DNA of 8,508 bases from an uncultured Lachnospiraceae bacterium (GTDB lineage: Bacteria > Bacillota > Clostridia > Lachnospirales > Lachnospiraceae), in contig CAJOGB010000094.1 of NCBI GenBank assembly GCA_905233835.1, forward strand, positions 1 to 8,508, read 5' to 3'. Under the pieces are notes generated by a model. The model searched no databases, was not told the DNA's origin, and worked only from the letters and a program-made list of their open reading frames with translations. This document shows, piece by piece, positions 6,671 through 8,508 of the stretch; position 1 is the stretch's first letter; every line of letters starts with the position of its first letter. A program made the translations under genes and the position numbers.

Positions 6671-7600
6671 TTAAAGCATCTGCATGTATTTTTTGTATTC
6701 ATTTTTGGGAATACCAATATACTCCATAGCCTGTTCTGCGGAAATCTTTAAGTTCTTCATAAGCGCTTTTATAGAATCTAGCTTTCCTTCCGCTCTCCCT
6801 TCTGCTCTTCCTTCTGCTCTTCCTTCCGCTCTTCCTTCTGCTATTCCTTTTGCTCTTCCTTCTGCTATGGCCTTGCTCTTTTCTTCTTCTATTTCATCCT
6901 TCATTAATTCACGAAGCGCATCACACATTCTATTGTCCTCCTTTATTTCGTCATACAGCCTCTTATTCGCCGAAACACTAATCTGCAAAACTGCATCTAC
7001 ATTATCTCTATCCCCTGGTTCCTGAAGTCGTCTCATTTTTCTTAAAAATAATTTTGCGCACTCCCTATCTATCCTGTCAGAAAGCACTTTCAAACTAAGA
7101 TGATCCTCAGTTTCAAGTTGGCTTGTAACAACAATCTGAACCGGAAACAAAAGATTATTTGCAACAGAGTATATCCCGGGACTACATTCAATTATTTCAC
7201 AATTCATAGACCTCAACTGACCAATCAGTTTACTTGGATATCTTTCACGTATAAACGTAAGCGTCAATTCACTTGCAGATATTTCATCCGCTTTTTGTCC
7301 CAAGCTTTTATACAAGCAAACATAAGCTATGCCTTTGTAAAACTGATCAATTCCTAATACATCATTTGGACTTTTATATTCGATTATATTGTGTTTCCGA
7401 AAGATTTCCCCAATCTTATTTTTCAGTAACACATCCCTGTTTTTTCGAACTATCAGCATATCCATTTCCAATGGTTTCTTGCTCAGCTGATACTCCCGAT
7501 AAAACTCGAGCGAGTTCCGATTCTCTCGAAACTCCAGCTCCATGGCACCATAAAACCCCATGTGCCACTGCTTTCTTTGTTCTTTATTTCCCATAGGCAT
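6671..7600 (-). CDS. Rpn-like PD-(D/E)XK nuclease / putative transposase
   Basis: This is a protein of about 309 residues of the Rpn/PDDEXK-type family, whose studied Escherichia coli members are DNA endonucleases that promote RecA-independent recombination. The catalytic signature is visible: D47 in LEMDMLIV, then 27 residues on E74 and K76 in NIIEYKSPNDVLGIDQFYKG, the typical D...ExK layout. Residues up to about 165 form the nuclease core, and 166-240 are helical. Residues 246-273 are seven four-residue units (AEGR and variants) from a 12-base tandem repeat, then a conserved C-terminal helix pair ISAEQAMEYIGIPKNEY. A GTG at 7615 is also in frame, but the ATG at 7600 follows AAAGGAG; the ATG at 7594 has a more usual 10-base spacing and is an equal candidate. 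The gene sits between an insertion sequence and the transferase block. Its DNA target is unknown. Confidence 0.8.
   Translation of the reverse strand: MPMGNKEQRKQWHMGFYGAMELEFRENRNSLEFYREYQLSKKPLEMDMLIVRKNRDVLLKNKIGEIFRKHNIIEYKSPNDVLGIDQFYKGIAYVCLYKSLGQKADEISASELTLTFIRERYPSKLIGQLRSMNCEIIECSPGIYSVANNLLFPVQIVVTSQLETEDHLSLKVLSDRIDRECAKLFLRKMRRLQEPGDRDNVDAVLQISVSANKRLYDEIKEDNRMCDALRELMKDEIEEEKSKAIAEGRAKGIAEGRAEGRAEGRAEGRAEGKLDSIKALMKNLKISAEQAMEYIGIPKNEYKKYMQML
6782..6865 (-). repeat. 12-base tandem repeat, seven units, in the nuclease gene
   Basis: Seven consecutive 12-base units with consensus GCAGAAGGAAGA on the minus strand encode AEGR, AKGI, AEGR, AEGR, AEGR, AEGR and AEGK. The four central AEGR units are nearly identical at DNA level (differences are GCA/GCG or GGA/GGG type), which favours gain or loss of units by replication slippage. 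Because each unit is four codons, changes alter linker length without breaking the frame. Confidence 0.9.
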
Positions 7601-7604
7601 CTTT

Positions 7605-7611
7605 CTCCTTT
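7605..7611 (-). promoter_or_regulatory. Ribosome binding site of the Rpn-like nuclease gene
   Basis: AAAGGAG on the minus strand is four bases before the ATG at 7600 and ten before the ATG at 7594. It makes the GTG at 7615 unlikely as a start, since that lies upstream of the site. A CTCCT just upstream (7622-7626) could pair with AGGAG and partly mask it. Confidence 0.6.
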
Positions 7612-7648
7612 CCACAGCACAGGAGCTAAAATGCCTATATTTAATAAC

Positions 7649-7682
7649 TCCTGCTTATTAAAAAAATGGGTAATAAGCAGGA
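7649..7682 (-). other. Hairpin in the leader of the nuclease gene
   Basis: TCCTGCTTATTA (7649-7660 as its plus-strand arm) pairs perfectly over 12 bases with 7671-7682 around a ten-base loop. Neither strand has a clear T tract after it (minus: GTTATTAAAT), so it is not a standard terminator. It lies between a likely -10 box (7703-7708) and the ribosome site and so would be in the messenger leader. Its plus-strand left flank, AACTCCTGC, also occurs at the terminator on the other side of the gene. Confidence 0.6.
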
Positions 7683-7702
7683 ATTTCTGAAATGACTAAA
7701 TG

Positions 7703-7708
7703 ATTATA
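7703..7708 (-). promoter_or_regulatory. Likely -10 box for the nuclease gene
   Basis: A perfect TATAAT on the minus strand is about 100 bases upstream of the ATG, in AT-rich sequence. With 17-base spacing the -35 position reads TTTAGT, a weak match to TTGACA. A start near 7696 would place the hairpin at 7649-7682 in the leader. Confidence 0.4.
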
Positions 7709-7950
7709 AACTATAAAAGATATTAACTAAAAATATGAAATTGTCTGCTTGAGACAATGATAACATCTCAATGTAGTCGATACAAGAAAAACTTCGAATT
7801 CGGCAGCGTATAATTGTACTCGGAAAAATTAAAATAGAACTATCCTTTAGATTTTCTTAAGATATCAGTGCATTCATTCTACTACTTTTAGGAATCAAAA
7901 TAAAGATTTTCTACAATCTCATCGAATGGGTTTTACATTTGGGTACAACA
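7709..7950. other. AT-rich intergenic stretch without a recognised gene
   Basis: No coding frame with a ribosome site, tRNA or known RNA was seen here. It holds a small hairpin TTGTCT/AGACAA (7741-7757, six-base stem, five-base loop) without a T tract on either strand. It also holds an eight-base palindrome CGAATTCG near 7795-7803. The left end of the neighbouring insertion sequence may lie in this stretch or in the palindrome to its right, but no terminal repeat can be assigned with only one end visible. Confidence 0.5.
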
Positions 7951-8088
7951 AATAATCCTTCGTTTGCTTGGCTACATTTTATCTGCCCGAGAATGAGTGT
8001 CAAGAACAGTAGCCCACAGGGTGCTTTGCATCCTTGACGCTCATTCTCATGGGCAGATACGCTATTATCAAGCAAATGAAAGATTAAT
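7951..8088. repeat. Long imperfect palindrome downstream of the transposase gene
   Basis: The inner arms 7981-8004 and 8033-8058 pair over 24 positions with one T-G mismatch and a two-base bulge. The outer arms 7951-7970 and 8069-8088 pair at 17 of 20 positions. They are separated from the inner arms by an unpaired ten-base stretch on each side. The apical part (8005-8032) contains a further small fold around AGCCCACAGGGTGCT. In total it can form a rod about 138 bases long. It begins 34 bases after the transposase stop (8123). A further small hairpin, GGCATC/GATGCC (8091-8111), lies between. No T tract follows on either strand. Confidence 0.85.
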
Positions 8089-8122
8089 AGGGCATCCTTT
8101 TTTGTGATGCCATTGGCTATAT

Positions 8123-8508
8123 TTATAGTTTTCCATTCAAGTAAAACATCATTCTCTTTTTGCTTTGCAAAGATAAGGTATGTGTCATGCACTCTGAGTA
8201 TTTCCCATATTCTGCCTCAATCTTTGTATGACTTTTCTTTTCTAGAACACTACGCGCCCCTAAAACAACATCTTCGGCACCTGCAGCAAGCTGCATAGGC
8301 TGCTTTTGATATTTCGCCAACGCTAGCATATCTCCGCCATTATAGTAATACTCTCGCAGACGTGCCATCTGCGAGCCACCATGACGGCTCCAACCCATAG
8401 CCTGTGTACTCATGCGACTGGATAGCACATGATACACATGTCCTTCTGCGGAACATCCTTTCACTCCTTCTTTTTTCTTCAATCGATATTTCGCTGCCGT
8501 CCAGTTTG
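8123..8508 (-). CDS. ISLre2-family (UPF0236) transposase, C-terminal 127 residues
   Basis: The open frame runs in from beyond the right edge, so the N-terminus is outside the window; there is no reason to place a start at the in-frame TTG at 8482. The visible part carries the ISLre2/UPF0236 C-terminal pattern: GCSAEGHVYHVLSSRMS, then AMGWSRHGGSQMARLREY, NGGDMLALAKYQ and a final amphipathic helix rich in K and M. The stop at 8123 is close to where family members normally end, so the C-terminus looks complete. These transposases move insertion sequences of roughly 1.5 kb. The reading frame is unbroken within the window, but whether the element is active depends on the unseen part. Confidence 0.82.
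   Translation of the reverse strand, partial: NWTAAKYRLKKKEGVKGCSAEGHVYHVLSSRMSTQAMGWSRHGGSQMARLREYYYNGGDMLALAKYQKQPMQLAAGAEDVVLGARSVLEKKSHTKIEAEYGKYSECMTHTLSLQSKKRMMFYLNGKL
8123..8508 (-). mobile_element. ISLre2-family insertion sequence, partial
   Basis: Inferred from the transposase C-terminus alone. The element continues past the right edge. Its other end must lie to the left of 8123, perhaps in or near the palindrome at 7951-8088, but no terminal inverted repeat or target duplication can be defined from one end. Confidence 0.6.

Noticed and set aside
6684..7025. 113-codon plus-strand frame with a repeated ALPS peptide
   Set aside because: It is the antisense reading of the 12-base tandem repeat in the Rpn-like gene; low-complexity DNA keeps the opposite frame open.
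7809..7814. TATAAT on the plus strand as a promoter reading towards the insertion sequence
   Set aside because: The -35 position reads GAAAAA, and no plus-strand gene follows, so it is probably chance in AT-rich DNA.
7911..8192. 93-codon minus-strand open frame overlapping the transposase end and the palindrome
   Set aside because: It overlaps the transposase C-terminus in another frame, has no clear ribosome site, and most of it reads through the inverted repeat arms. It resembles no protein I recognise, so it is treated as a chance frame.

Overview
The window looks like a chromosomal segment of a motile, low-GC Gram-positive anaerobe. Family content points to Lachnospiraceae (Roseburia/Butyrivibrio-like), but this is inferred from recognised protein families and strong AGGAGG-type ribosome sites, not from a marker gene. 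Every convincing gene lies on the minus strand, so transcription runs from right to left.

Right end (about 7700-8508): the C-terminal part of an ISLre2-family (UPF0236) transposase enters from outside the window and stops at 8123. Just past its stop lies a large imperfect palindrome (7951-8088), then about 240 AT-rich bases without a gene. Next (6671-7600) is an Rpn-like PD-(D/E)XK nuclease/putative transposase gene with a run of 12-base tandem repeats. It has a structured leader and ends at a strong hairpin terminator (6638-6667).

Centre (1544-6600): a compact block of glycosyltransferase genes. First is a very large protein that joins a GT8 domain, a GT2-like domain that appears degenerate, and a CgeB-like (DUF3880 plus glycosyltransferase group 1) domain. 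Its reading frame is broken near the C-terminus, and the last 61 codons lie in another frame. A separate CgeB-like glycosyltransferase and a DUF4422 protein follow, and the block ends at a rho-independent terminator (1482-1523). Two copies of a roughly 40-base repeat built on GGGGTCTGACCCC occur here, one between genes and one inside the large gene, where it is read in frame as protein.

Left end (24-1316): a FliD-like flagellar cap protein with its own strong ribosome site and a possible sigma-28-type promoter. A flagellar hook/filament gene next to three sugar-transfer genes suggests that the cluster glycosylates flagellin or another surface component. Acceptor and sugars cannot be read from the sequence. 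The most notable features are the multi-domain transferase with its frame break, the in-frame repeat, the slippage-prone nuclease repeat, and the palindrome beside the insertion sequence.
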